DNA of 64,000 bases from Emticicia sp031378345 (GTDB lineage: Bacteria; Bacteroidota; Bacteroidia; Cytophagales; Spirosomataceae). This document shows, one piece after another, positions 44,195 to 52,975 of this stretch. Position 1 is the stretch's first letter; each line of letters starts with the position of its first letter. Location: assembly GCA_031378345.1 (NCBI GenBank), contig JANNDY010000121.1, positions 46,641-110,640 on the forward strand, read 5' to 3'. Under the pieces are notes generated by a model that saw only the letters and a program-made list of their open reading frames with translations, had not been told where the DNA came from and ran no database searches. A program made the translations under genes and the position numbers.

Positions 44195-45205
44195 ATGATA
44201 AATAAAACATTAATAATAGCGGAAGCGGGAGTAAACCACAATGGGGATTTGGCAAATGCTAAAAAACTCATTGATGTTGCCTGTGAAGCAGGGGCAGATA
44301 TTGTAAAGTTTCAGACCTTCAAAGCATCATTAATTGCAGGAAAAAGTGCAAAAAAAGCCACTTACCAAAAAGCAACAACTAATGCAGATGAAGGGCAATT
44401 GGCAATGTTGAAAAGGCTGGAATTGACAGAAGAAAATCACCATGAATTGATGGCTTATGTTCGTCAGAAAAACATTGAGTTTCTTTCAACTCCATTCGAT
44501 TTACCAAGCATTGTTTTATTAAAAAACTTAGGAATTACCATTGGAAAAGTGCCGTCGGGCGAACTTACAAATCTGCCTTATTTACGAAAAATGGCTCAAA
44601 CCTTTGAGATTATCATACTTTCAACCGGAATGGCTACGATGGATGAAGTAGAAATTGCTGCAAATGTGCTTTTGAAAAATGGTACAAAAAAAGATAATTT
44701 GACAATTTTACATTGCAATACGGAGTATCCAACACCAATGCAAGATGTCAATTTAAAGGCAATGTTGGCAATTAATGATAAATTAGGTGTAAAAATTGGA
44801 TATTCAGACCACACAAAAGGTATTGAAGTTTCGATTGCGGCAGTTGCTTTGGGTGCGTGTGTCATTGAAAAACATTTTACATTGGACAGGAATATGGAAG
44901 GACCCGACCACAAAGCAAGTCTTGAGCCTGACGAACTGAAAGCAATGGTGAGTGCAATCCGAAATATTGAGTTAGCAATGTCGGGAAATGGTGAAAAAGA
45001 AACTTCAGATTCAGAAAGAAAGAACATTGAAATTGCTCGTAAAAGCATTGTTGCAGCAACAAATATTAAGCTTGGAGATTTTTTTTCCGAAGAAAATATT
45101 ACGGTAAAACGCCCTGGGAATGGCATCAGCCCAATGCTTTGGGACGACGTATTGGGAACAATTGCAAAAAGGAATTTTATTGCAGATGAATTGATTGAAA
45201 TATGA
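44195..45205 (+). CDS. legI: N,N'-diacetyllegionaminate synthase (NeuB family)
   Basis: NeuB-type synthases condense phosphoenolpyruvate with a six-carbon amino sugar to give the nine-carbon acid. The TIM barrel opens with LIIAEAGVNHNGDLANAKKL and has VKFQTFKA, KVPSGELTNLPYLRKMA, LHCNTEYPTPMQDVNL, IGYSDHTKG and VIEKHFTLDRNMEGPDHKAS. The C-terminal SAF domain runs from about 280 (RKSIVAATNIKLGDFF). The ATG at 44195 fits the family; the TTG at 44174 overlaps the previous stop. It can be told from NeuB and PseI only by context, and LegB/LegC/PtmE favour LegI. Confidence 0.9.
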   Translation: MINKTLIIAEAGVNHNGDLANAKKLIDVACEAGADIVKFQTFKASLIAGKSAKKATYQKATTNADEGQLAMLKRLELTEENHHELMAYVRQKNIEFLSTPFDLPSIVLLKNLGITIGKVPSGELTNLPYLRKMAQTFEIIILSTGMATMDEVEIAANVLLKNGTKKDNLTILHCNTEYPTPMQDVNLKAMLAINDKLGVKIGYSDHTKGIEVSIAAVALGACVIEKHFTLDRNMEGPDHKASLEPDELKAMVSAIRNIELAMSGNGEKETSDSERKNIEIARKSIVAATNIKLGDFFSEENITVKRPGNGISPMLWDDVLGTIAKRNFIADELIEI

Positions 45206-46356
45206 CCAAAATTTGTGTATTTACCGGAACTCGTGCCGAATATGGCTTACTTTCACCGCTCCTTTTTGCTTTGAAACAAAGTCCATTGTTCGATTTACAG
45301 CTTTTGGTTTCAGGAATGCATCTTTCTCCCGAATTTGGTTTGACTTATCTGCAAATTGAAAAAGATGGTTTCGCTATTGATGAAAAAGTTGAAATGTTAC
45401 TTTCGAGCGATTCTGAAATTGGAATTACAAAATCAACTGGACTTGGAATAATTGGTTTTGCAGATGCAATTTCTCGTTTGAAACCCGACTTGTTTGTTGT
45501 TTTGGGTGATAGGTTTGAAACTTTTGGAGCGACAACAGCAGCCTATTTTGCCAAAATTCCAATCATACATTTACACGGGGGCGAAGTTACCGAAGGTGCA
45601 ACTGACGAAGGTTTAAGGCATGCAATTACTAAAATGGCATATTGGCATTTTACCTCAACTGAAAAATATCGAAAACGTGTAATTCAGCTTGGAGAGCATC
45701 CTGATAGGGTTTTTGATGTTGGTGCAATAGGAATTGATAATATTAAAAACATTATTCCTTGCTCAAAAGAATGGCTAAAAAATGATTTGAATTTTAGTTT
45801 TGATACCCCTTTTTTCCTGATAACTTATCATCCTGTAACGTTAGAAAATAATTCTGCCGAAGAACAATTCGACGAATTATTAAAAGCATTAGCTTTTTTT
45901 CCAAACCTAAACTTTGTTTTTACAATGCCAAATGCCGATGCAAATGGTCGAATTATCATCAAATTAATTGATGATTTTGTAAAAAATAATGCAGAAAAAA
46001 GTGCTGCATTTATGAGTTTAGGACAAAAAAGATACCTGTCTTTGATGCGTTATTGTAGTGCTGTTGTCGGTAATTCGTCAAGCGGAATCATCGAAGCACC
46101 ATCTTTGGGTGTGCCAACAATCAATATTGGAGATAGACAAAAAGGTAGAATTAGTGCCGAAAGTGTCATTTATACACTACCAAATTGTGCGAGTATTGTT
46201 GAAAGCTTGAGTGAGGCAATTTCTGAAAATTTTACAAATAAGTGTAAAAATATAGCAAATCCTTATGGAAATGGTAATACAACTGTTCAAATTATGGAAA
46301 TATTGCAAAAAATACAGACTCCAAAAGAGCTTAAAAAGCCATTTTTTGATTTATAA
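45202..46356 (+). CDS. legG: Hydrolysing NDP-sugar 2-epimerase (NeuC/LegG type)
   Basis: The enzyme inverts C2 and releases the nucleotide from the diacetamido sugar to give the substrate of LegI. The GT-B-like fold starts with CVFTGTRAEYGLLSPLL. Family motifs are VLGDRFETFGATTAAYF, IPIIHLHGGEVTEGATDE near 126-143, and VVGNSSSGIIEAPSLGVPTINIGDRQKGR near 289-317, the last two carrying the catalytic Asp/Glu/His region and the nucleotide site. It overlaps legI by four bases (ATGA). A NeuC for Neu5Ac is the alternative, but the operon also encodes LegB and LegC. Confidence 0.92.
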   Translation: MTKICVFTGTRAEYGLLSPLLFALKQSPLFDLQLLVSGMHLSPEFGLTYLQIEKDGFAIDEKVEMLLSSDSEIGITKSTGLGIIGFADAISRLKPDLFVVLGDRFETFGATTAAYFAKIPIIHLHGGEVTEGATDEGLRHAITKMAYWHFTSTEKYRKRVIQLGEHPDRVFDVGAIGIDNIKNIIPCSKEWLKNDLNFSFDTPFFLITYHPVTLENNSAEEQFDELLKALAFFPNLNFVFTMPNADANGRIIIKLIDDFVKNNAEKSAAFMSLGQKRYLSLMRYCSAVVGNSSSGIIEAPSLGVPTINIGDRQKGRISAESVIYTLPNCASIVESLSEAISENFTNKCKNIANPYGNGNTTVQIMEILQKIQTPKELKKPFFDL

Positions 46357-46359
46357 TTA

Positions 46360-47418
46360 ATGCAAAATTTCAAAGAAAATATTATCCCCGAAACATTTAC
46401 AATCAGAGAAGCCTTAGCTCGTTTGGAGAAAATAGGGGTGCAAGCAAATGTACTTTTCGTAGTAAATGAGGCAGGAAAAATGCTCGGAACGCTCACCGAT
46501 GGCGATATTCGAAGAGGACTTTTAAAAAACTTAGATGTTCATTCATCAGTTTTGGATGCAGCTAATTTGAATTTTAAATTTATCGAATTTAAAGATAATT
46601 TTGATGATTTGGAAACCATCAAAAAATTTAAAATTAAGCAAATAAAGTTTGTGCCGATACTTGATGAGAACAAAAAACTCATCAAGATTATTAACATTGA
46701 TAATTACAAAGGGTTTTTGCCGATTGATGTTTTTATTATGGCAGGAGGGAAGGGTACACGACTTTTGCCATTGACTAAAAATTGTCCGAAACCAATGTTA
46801 AAGATTGGTGAAAAGCCAATTCTTGAACATAATATTGATAGATTGACAGCTTTTGGCATTAATAATTTTACTATTAGTATTAATTATTTAGGTCACTTAA
46901 TTGAAGAATTCTTTGAAAATGGCAACAAAAAAGGAATAAATATCAATTATGTGGAGGAAAAAGAACCACTTGGCACAATTGGCTCGATTTCTTTAGCTCC
47001 CGAATTCAAAAACGAGTATGTTTTAGTTATGAATTCTGACTTGCTCACTGACATTGATTTTTTAGATTTCTTTGAAAGTTTCAAAGCCTCAAAAGTGGAT
47101 TTGAGCGTAGCAACAATTCCCTATTATGTTGATATTCCTTATGCCGTGCTTGAATTGAATGAAAAAAATCAAGTGCAAACTTTGAAAGAAAAACCTAAAT
47201 ATACTTACTATTCAAATGCAGGAATTTATTTGATTAAAAAGGAAATGTTAAGCCTTGTACCGTTCAATCAATTTTATAATGCTACAGATTTAATTGAAGA
47301 AATTATTAAAAATAAGGGAATTGTTTCAACTTTTCCTATCCTTAGTTATTGGTTAGACATTGGCAAAATGCCTGACTACATCAAAGCACAAGAAGACATA
47401 AAGCATTTAAGATTATGA
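46360..47418 (+). CDS. ptmE: PtmE-type CBS-domain sugar-phosphate nucleotidyltransferase
   Basis: Two CBS domains (about 1-120, with LGTLTDGDIRRGLL) precede a nucleotidyltransferase domain with the signature VFIMAGGKGTRLLPLTKNCP and KPMLKIGEKPILEH, then VMNSDLLTDIDF as the metal-binding Asp motif. In Campylobacter, PtmE makes GDP-glucosamine from glucosamine-1-phosphate, which commits carbon to the GDP-linked legionaminic acid route. Finding this domain pair next to legF and legG is the strongest hint that the pathway here uses GDP-sugars. The CBS pair may bind an adenine nucleotide as a regulator. Confidence 0.9.
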   Translation: MQNFKENIIPETFTIREALARLEKIGVQANVLFVVNEAGKMLGTLTDGDIRRGLLKNLDVHSSVLDAANLNFKFIEFKDNFDDLETIKKFKIKQIKFVPILDENKKLIKIINIDNYKGFLPIDVFIMAGGKGTRLLPLTKNCPKPMLKIGEKPILEHNIDRLTAFGINNFTISINYLGHLIEEFFENGNKKGININYVEEKEPLGTIGSISLAPEFKNEYVLVMNSDLLTDIDFLDFFESFKASKVDLSVATIPYYVDIPYAVLELNEKNQVQTLKEKPKYTYYSNAGIYLIKKEMLSLVPFNQFYNATDLIEEIIKNKGIVSTFPILSYWLDIGKMPDYIKAQEDIKHLRL

Positions 47419-48143
47419 CCAAAATATTGATTACTTTATGTGCCAGGGGTGGTTCTAAGGGCGTTCCGATGAAAAATATCAAGCCACTTTGTGGAAAACC
47501 ATTGATACAATATAGTATTGAAACTGCAAGGAAATTTGCTAAAAATAAACTATTTGATTGCACTTTGGCACTCTCTACTGATGATGATTTGATTCTTCAA
47601 AAAGCAAATGAATTAGGTTTAAACACTACTTACAAACGGCCTGAATATTTATCAACAGATACTGCTGGAAAAGTCGAAACAATTGCACATTTATTAGATT
47701 TTGAAGAGAAAATAGCAAATTCCACCTTTGATTATGTATTGGATTTAGATGTTTCTGCACCTTTACGAACAGTCGAAGACTTAACAAATGCCTTTCAAAT
47801 TATAGAAAACGATACCAATGCTTTTAACCTTTTTTCAGTTTCGAAAGCTCATCGAAATCCATATTTTAATATGGTTGAATTAGGGGAAGATGGCTATTTT
47901 AAATTGATAAAAAAACTTCCAAACGCTATACTTTCAAGGCAAAAAGCTCCAATAGTGTATGATTTGAATGCTTCTTTTTATTTTTATAAAAGAGTTTTTT
48001 TTGAAAACGGTTTTAAATCTGTGCTCACCGAACGAACATTAATTTATGAAGTGCCTCACGTTTGTTTTGACATTGACCATCAAATTGATTTTGAAATAAT
48101 GGAGTTTTTGATTTCAAACAATAAATTAGGTTTTGAATTATGA
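47415..48143 (+). CDS. legF: CMP-legionaminic acid synthetase (NeuA/LegF type)
   Basis: The enzyme activates the nine-carbon acid with CTP. The cytidylyltransferase P-loop-like motif ILITLCARGGSKGVPMKNI is at the N-terminus, followed by KPLIQYSIETARK, ALSTDDDLI, YKRPEYLSTD, the metal region VLDLDVSAPLRTVEDL near 109-124 and the C-terminal FDIDHQIDFEIME. It overlaps ptmE and the next gene by four bases each. It could activate Neu5Ac or Pse instead, but the surrounding genes favour legionaminic acid. Confidence 0.9.
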   Translation: MTKILITLCARGGSKGVPMKNIKPLCGKPLIQYSIETARKFAKNKLFDCTLALSTDDDLILQKANELGLNTTYKRPEYLSTDTAGKVETIAHLLDFEEKIANSTFDYVLDLDVSAPLRTVEDLTNAFQIIENDTNAFNLFSVSKAHRNPYFNMVELGEDGYFKLIKKLPNAILSRQKAPIVYDLNASFYFYKRVFFENGFKSVLTERTLIYEVPHVCFDIDHQIDFEIMEFLISNNKLGFEL

Positions 48144-49060
48144 TGAATATTTTGATAATTGGCTTAGGTTCGATTGCCAAAAAGCAAATAGAGGCTATCA
48201 ATGTTGTATTTCCCGATGCCAAAATATATGCATTGAGGTCTAAAAAAAGTGAAATTAAATCAGAAATTACTGAATTTGAAAATTATAAAGAAATAAATAT
48301 CATTTTAAACCTAATAATTATTTCAAATCCAACATTTAAGCATTACGAAACTATTGAAAAATGTTTAGATTATAATTGCCCTATTTTGATTGAAAAACCT
48401 GCACTTTCATCACTTAATAAAAGCGAAGAGTTGCTTCAAAAAATTGAAAAACACAATATAAAAACATACATTGCTTGTAACCTTAGATTTCATCCCTGTA
48501 TAGAATATTTGAAAAAATATTTTACATACAATTCTCACAAGGTCAATGAAGTTAATATTTATTGTGGCTCATATCTTCCAAATTGGCGTGTAAATACCGA
48601 TTTTAGAGCAAATTATAGTGCTAATGCAGCAATGGGAGGTGGTGTTCATTTAGATTTGATTCACGAAATTGACTATTGTACTTGGATTTTTGGCTTACCA
48701 AATGAAAGCATTTCTTTCAAAGAAAGTAATTCTTCACTGAAAATTGTTGCAATAGATTATGCTCATTATGTATTGAAATACCCTGATTTTGTTGCAACAA
48801 TTACCTTAAATTATTTCAGAATTTTGCCTAAAAGGGAGATTGAAATTGTATTTGAAAATGATATATGGAAAGTAGATTTGCAGACTTCAAAAATTACAAA
48901 TGCTAAAAATGAAATAGTTTTTGAAGACAATAAATTTCAAATTATTCAGACTTATATTAAGCAAATGGCGTATTTGAAAGAATGTTTGGAGAAAAATGAG
49001 CCCTGTATGAATGATTTTTCTGAAGCATTAAATGTATTAAAAATATGTTGCGATGAATAA
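48140..49060 (+). CDS. Gfo/Idh/MocA-family oxidoreductase in the legionaminic operon
   Basis: The Rossmann motif NILIIGLGSIAKKQIEAI, the canonical EKP in PILIEKPALSSLNKSEELL and the segment YIACNLRFHPCIEYL identify the family. The later AAMGGGVHLDLIHEIDYCTWIFG is the active-site part of the C-terminal domain. Such genes occur next to NeuA-like genes in several sialic-acid-type clusters, but their reaction is unsettled; they may oxidise a hydroxyl of the nine-carbon sugar or of a precursor. Overlaps of four and eight bases with its neighbours show it belongs to the operon. Confidence 0.85.
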   Translation: MMNILIIGLGSIAKKQIEAINVVFPDAKIYALRSKKSEIKSEITEFENYKEINIILNLIIISNPTFKHYETIEKCLDYNCPILIEKPALSSLNKSEELLQKIEKHNIKTYIACNLRFHPCIEYLKKYFTYNSHKVNEVNIYCGSYLPNWRVNTDFRANYSANAAMGGGVHLDLIHEIDYCTWIFGLPNESISFKESNSSLKIVAIDYAHYVLKYPDFVATITLNYFRILPKREIEIVFENDIWKVDLQTSKITNAKNEIVFEDNKFQIIQTYIKQMAYLKECLEKNEPCMNDFSEALNVLKICCDE

Positions 49061-50156
49061 ATTCAAACTTTCCCAAAGCTCTTCCATTGCCTTAGATTTA
49101 ATTCGGTCTCTTAGTTCGCAAATTGTATTAATTGGGCATGGCATGGTTTTATTTGGAATTTTTCCATCAAAAGAAAGTTTAACGCCACTTTATTTGCAAA
49201 ATTTTGGTGTTTTAGTATTTTTTATTTTGTCTGGTTTTCTTATATCCTATTCAACTTTTAATAAATTTGAATCGCCAAATTATGTTTTTTTGACTTATTT
49301 TACTGATAGATTTGTACGTATTTATGTAGCATATTTGCCTATTTTAGTGCTGATTTTTCTTTTTGATTATTTTATATTTGCCAAATTCCTGCCAAATAAA
49401 TATGGACATTTCCAAGATTTAAACATAAAGACTTTTGTAGGGAATCTATTTATGTTGCAAGATTTTCAGTTGAAAAACTTGTCAGAATTTACCAAAAGCA
49501 TGAGTGTAACTTCATTAGGTTCAGCTCGCCCTCTTTGGACTTTAGCTTTGGAATGGTGGTTTTATATGTTTTTTGGTTGGTTGGTTTTCTATAATAAAAT
49601 TAAATTAAATGTGATTTTGAAAGTTGGTATTTTACTAAGTTTATCACTCATTCCACTAATAAATATTCTCTTAAATCCTCGTGGTAACTGTTTAGGAGCG
49701 ATTTGGTTCTTAGGATGCTTGATTTATTTGTTAAGTAGTAATGGTTTTTTAAAGACTATTTCAATCAAAAAAACACTATTAATTTTACTCGTTTTAATAA
49801 TTCTTTTATTCTTCAGAGTTAACTTCAACCAAAATGAATTCTATGATTTCAGAATAGGATTTTTAACAGCAGCAATCATTTTTTTTGTTATTTTGTTGTT
49901 TCAAAACTTAGATTATTTCAAGAATAAAAACTTGAATTTAATCATAAAACGTACTTCTGATTATTCATTTACTTTGTATTTGATTCATTATTCGATTTTA
50001 GATTTTTATCATTTTTATTTTACAAATAATAACAAATGGTTTGACCTAATTATCACCCTCATTATGTGTAATTTGATAGCGTTTTTGATTGCTTTTTGTA
50101 CTGAATTCAAGCATAAAAAATTAAGAAAATTAGTTTTTAATAAATTAGGTATATGA
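49053..50156 (+). CDS. Acyltransferase family 3 (OafA/YrhL-like) membrane protein
   Basis: This family O-acylates sugars in the membrane. The protein starts with the acyltransferase_3 core SSIALDLIRSLSSQIVLIGHGMVLFG, has the catalytic His in the IGHGM segment, and the RPLWTLALEWWFYMFFGWLV motif near 165-185. About ten hydrophobic helices cover the rest. No C-terminal SGNH domain is present. In this operon it probably acylates legionaminic acid or the glycan that carries it. It overlaps both neighbouring genes. Confidence 0.9.
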   Translation: MNKFKLSQSSSIALDLIRSLSSQIVLIGHGMVLFGIFPSKESLTPLYLQNFGVLVFFILSGFLISYSTFNKFESPNYVFLTYFTDRFVRIYVAYLPILVLIFLFDYFIFAKFLPNKYGHFQDLNIKTFVGNLFMLQDFQLKNLSEFTKSMSVTSLGSARPLWTLALEWWFYMFFGWLVFYNKIKLNVILKVGILLSLSLIPLINILLNPRGNCLGAIWFLGCLIYLLSSNGFLKTISIKKTLLILLVLIILLFFRVNFNQNEFYDFRIGFLTAAIIFFVILLFQNLDYFKNKNLNLIIKRTSDYSFTLYLIHYSILDFYHFYFTNNNKWFDLIITLIMCNLIAFLIAFCTEFKHKKLRKLVFNKLGI

Positions 50157-50890
50157 TTTTAAAGGACAAAATAATAATTGTAACTGGTGGTAGCGGGCTT
50201 CTCGGAAAATGTATTATCAATAAGATTTTACAAGAGGGTGGACTACCTATAAATGCTGATATTTCGGTTGAAACTAACAAAGATTTATCAAATATTAAAT
50301 GTGATATTACTGACGAAATTTCGATTAAAAATACTATCACAATTATTAATGAAAAGTATGGAAAAATTGATGGTTTGGTGAATAATGCTTATCCTCGAAC
50401 AAAAAATTGGGGAGTAAAATTTGAAGAAATTCCTTATGATTCGTGGCAAAAAAACGTTGATTGGCAGCTAAATAGCCAGTTTTTGTTTTGCCAACAGGTT
50501 TTTGAGGTTATGAAAAAACAACAATCTGGCTCGATTGTAAATATGGCATCTATCTATGGAATCGTTGGTCCGGATTTTACGGTTTATGACAATACTTCAA
50601 TGACAATGCCAGCTGCATACTCTGCTATAAAAGGTGGTTTAATTAATTTTACCCGTTATATTGCTTCATATTTTGGACAATATAATATTAGGGTAAATTG
50701 TGTTTCTCCTGGCGGGATTTTTGATAGCCAAAACCCGATTTTTGTGGAAAATTATAATAAAAAAGTACCGTTAAAAAGAATGGGTTTGCCAGAAGACATT
50801 GCCGACCCTGTTGCTTTTTTGTTGTCAGATGGGGCTTCATACATCACCGGACATAATCTTGTAATTGATGGCGGCTGGACTGCAATTTGA
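50153..50890 (+). CDS. PtmA-like short-chain dehydrogenase/reductase
   Basis: This classical SDR has IIVTGGSGLLGKCIINKIL near 9-27, the NNAYPR motif in place of the usual NNAG, catalytic Ser in VNMASIYG and the Tyr-Lys pair in PAAYSAIKGG. NNAYPRTKNWG and IRVNCVSPGGIFDSQNPIF match the PtmA proteins that accompany legionaminic acid genes in Campylobacter. PtmA has been proposed to act in supply or modification of the glucosamine precursor. It closes the operon with a four-base overlap. No PtmF-like partner aminotransferase is seen in the window. Confidence 0.85.
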   Translation: MILKDKIIIVTGGSGLLGKCIINKILQEGGLPINADISVETNKDLSNIKCDITDEISIKNTITIINEKYGKIDGLVNNAYPRTKNWGVKFEEIPYDSWQKNVDWQLNSQFLFCQQVFEVMKKQQSGSIVNMASIYGIVGPDFTVYDNTSMTMPAAYSAIKGGLINFTRYIASYFGQYNIRVNCVSPGGIFDSQNPIFVENYNKKVPLKRMGLPEDIADPVAFLLSDGASYITGHNLVIDGGWTAI

Positions 50891-50968
50891 CAAAATATTT
50901 GTAATTTCCCCAAAAAATGTATTACTTGTATCTAAATATTCTTCTCTAAACCCTTTAACTCTTTTTTT

Positions 50969-51448
50969 ATGGAAAATTTAAAACTTGCTGGTTTTGGCAA
51001 ACGCTTAGTTGCTTACATTATTGATGGAATTATTTTAGGTGCTGCCATGATGATTGCTTTCATTCCTTTTGGAGGACTTTTTGCATTTATGGGTATGAAT
51101 GCTGCACAAAATGGTGGTGAAATGACCGATGAAGCAGCAGTTGCCACTGCGGCAATGGCCGGAATTAGCATTGGTGCTATTGTATTGGTAGCTTTGGTTG
51201 TGCCATTAATCTATGATACTTTTATGACTGCTTCTGCCAAACAAGGAACTTTAGGAAAATTGGTTATGAATATTAAGGTTGTAAAAGAAACTGGCGAAGG
51301 ATTAAATACTCAAGAGGCTTTTATTAGGGCATTAGTAAAATATGCTACTGGCAGCTTTTGTATTTTCTTGTTTTTGGCTTGTTTGTTTAATAAGCAAGAG
51401 CAAAATTTGCATGATATGGCGGCAAAGACCCTTGTTTTGGAGGCTTAA
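50969..51448 (+). CDS. RDD family membrane protein
   Basis: The 159-residue protein carries the RDD signature, with GFGKRLVAYIIDGIILGAAMM at the start (R, then D in the first helix) and KQGTLGKLVMNIKVV after the second. Three hydrophobic helices are visible (about 15-40, 68-92 and 130-147), and a final QNLHDMAAKTLVLEA. The function of this family is mostly unknown; some members are linked to transport. It starts 78 bases after the legionaminic operon and is followed after two bases by a DUF2752 gene, a common pairing. Confidence 0.9.
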   Translation: MENLKLAGFGKRLVAYIIDGIILGAAMMIAFIPFGGLFAFMGMNAAQNGGEMTDEAAVATAAMAGISIGAIVLVALVVPLIYDTFMTASAKQGTLGKLVMNIKVVKETGEGLNTQEAFIRALVKYATGSFCIFLFLACLFNKQEQNLHDMAAKTLVLEA

Positions 51449-51450
51449 TA

Positions 51451-51816
51451 ATGCAAAAAAACTATTATAAAATATTATTAGCAGTAGTAGCAATGGCTAT
51501 TATTGCTTTTTATTTTTTCTATAATCCTGCCAAAACAAATGTAGGTTTTCAATGTATTTTTAATAAAACCACTGGACTATATTGCCCAGGGTGTGGCGGA
51601 CAAAGAGCTTTTCATCATTTGCTACATGGAAATTTTGAAAAGGCTTTTGAATATAATTTGTTGATTTTTCTTGTTATTCCCATTGTAGGAATTAAGTTTT
51701 ATGAAGAGATTTTTGAGAAAGAAATCATGCCACAATTTGTATTTTCTCGTCAGTTTTTGATTGTTTTGATAGCTTTATTGATAGTTTTTACCGTTTTTAG
51801 AAATTTATCTTTATAG
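51451..51816 (+). CDS. DUF2752 membrane protein
   Basis: The 121-residue protein has the family motif with three cysteines, TTGLYCPGCGGQRAFHHLLHG near 39-59, between hydrophobic segments at about 8-24, 66-82 and 98-116. DUF2752 has no established role. The C-P-G-C-G-G-Q-R motif could bind metal, but that is not shown. It is cotranscribed with the RDD gene, which is separated by only two bases. Confidence 0.88.
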   Translation: MQKNYYKILLAVVAMAIIAFYFFYNPAKTNVGFQCIFNKTTGLYCPGCGGQRAFHHLLHGNFEKAFEYNLLIFLVIPIVGIKFYEEIFEKEIMPQFVFSRQFLIVLIALLIVFTVFRNLSL

Positions 51817-51848
51817 ATTTGTAAATACAAGAGTGTATTTTCTAAACT

Positions 51849-52664
51849 TTATTTTTGAAAAATTCTCACATAATCAATTTCCATTTTAACAGGAAAAATA
51901 CTTTCATCAATGCCTTTTGTTCCGCCCCAATTTCCGCCGACAGCTAAATTTAAAAGCAAATACATTCGGTCGTTAAATGGCCATTCGTTTGCAGTTTTAT
52001 GTTCGTTCGGAATACTTAGGTATTTTTGACCATCAAAAAAGAAATCCATTTTTTCACTATTCCATTCTACTCCATAAGTATGAAATTCGGTATAAGGATT
52101 TTTGATAAACATTTTCTTGGATATTTGAGTGCCTTGTACATGATTATGAGCAGTTGTATGAATTGTTCCAACAATTGTGTCGGGGTCATAGCCTACGTGT
52201 TCCATAATATCTATTTCGCCACATTGAGGCCAACCAACTTTTTCAATGTTCGTTCCTAACATCCAACCCGCTGGCCATGTGCCACGTACTTTTGGTAATT
52301 TTGTCCTAAATTCTACTTTGCCACTCGTCCAGTCGACTTTGCCTCTTGTAACTAACCTTGCAGAGGTATAATCTCGGTTTTCATGTTTTTCTTTTTTTGC
52401 AATGATTGACAAAATGCCGTTTTTAACGATGGCGTTATTTGTATCGGCTTTTGTGTAAAATTGTAACTCGTTATTTCCCCAGCCCCAGCCACCTACATCA
52501 TAGCTCCATTTGGTGCTATCGGGCAAGCCTGAGTAATTAAATTCGTCGCTCCAAACTAATTTCCAAGGGCTAATTTTGTTTTGTGGAAATGTTTGTGCTA
52601 TTGAAGCTAAAAAGCACGTCAGAAGTAAGGTAATAGATAAGAAATAAGAGAATTGCTTATTCAT
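51849..52664 (-). CDS. GH16 family beta-glucanase (laminarinase-like)
   Basis: GH16 enzymes cleave beta-1,3/1,4-glucans or galactans with retention. The 271-residue secreted form has the catalytic motif GEIDIMEH with E150 as nucleophile, D152 and E155 as acid/base. Bacterial laminarinase-type residues include WSDEFNYSG, YDVGGWGWGNNELQFYT, WPAGWMLG and NLAVGGNWGG. The ATG at 52664 (MNKQFSYFLS) gives a clean signal peptide; the 15-residue longer frame does not. It stands at the end of a minus-strand series and is not linked to the sulfur genes by function. Confidence 0.93.
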   Translation of the reverse strand: MNKQFSYFLSITLLLTCFLASIAQTFPQNKISPWKLVWSDEFNYSGLPDSTKWSYDVGGWGWGNNELQFYTKADTNNAIVKNGILSIIAKKEKHENRDYTSARLVTRGKVDWTSGKVEFRTKLPKVRGTWPAGWMLGTNIEKVGWPQCGEIDIMEHVGYDPDTIVGTIHTTAHNHVQGTQISKKMFIKNPYTEFHTYGVEWNSEKMDFFFDGQKYLSIPNEHKTANEWPFNDRMYLLLNLAVGGNWGGTKGIDESIFPVKMEIDYVRIFQK

Positions 52665-52731
52665 TTTGAAAAGTTTGAGGTTGAATGATTTGTTGCGAAA
52701 TGTACGCATTTTACTTCAAAATAAACAAATT

Positions 52732-52959
52732 CTACACTTTTTCCTTTGCTTTTAATTTCAAAAATAACGCTCTAACCAACAAAACCCAAGGAAAACCATG
52801 TTGCACAAAATCGAACCAATCAAGGGCTTTCATGCCTACTGCACCGCCCAAAATCCAACGAATTTTACCAAAAATATGAGGTTCAGGTACAAATGGAGCA
52901 AGTCCCAACGTGAGGATTATGACGAGCCATAACTTCCAATTATTAAGAATGTTTTTCAA
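52732..52959 (-). CDS. Small conserved membrane protein, about 75 residues
   Basis: The short protein has the pattern NNWKLWLVIILTLGLAPFVPEPH, then KIRWILGGAVGMKALDWFD and a second hydrophobic helix VQHGFPWVLLVRALFL. Similar small proteins are widely conserved in Bacteroidota and other phyla and are sometimes mislabelled as RND transporters. It has one to two membrane helices and no known function. It sits 16 bases downstream of the cupin gene. Confidence 0.75.
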   Translation of the reverse strand: MKNILNNWKLWLVIILTLGLAPFVPEPHIFGKIRWILGGAVGMKALDWFDFVQHGFPWVLLVRALFLKLKAKEKV

Positions 52960-52975
52960 TGTTTTGCTAAGGTTT

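Noticed and set aside
44596..45126. Long minus-strand open frame of 176 codons inside legI
   Set aside because: It is a shadow of the well-supported legI reading frame; its translation shows no domain.
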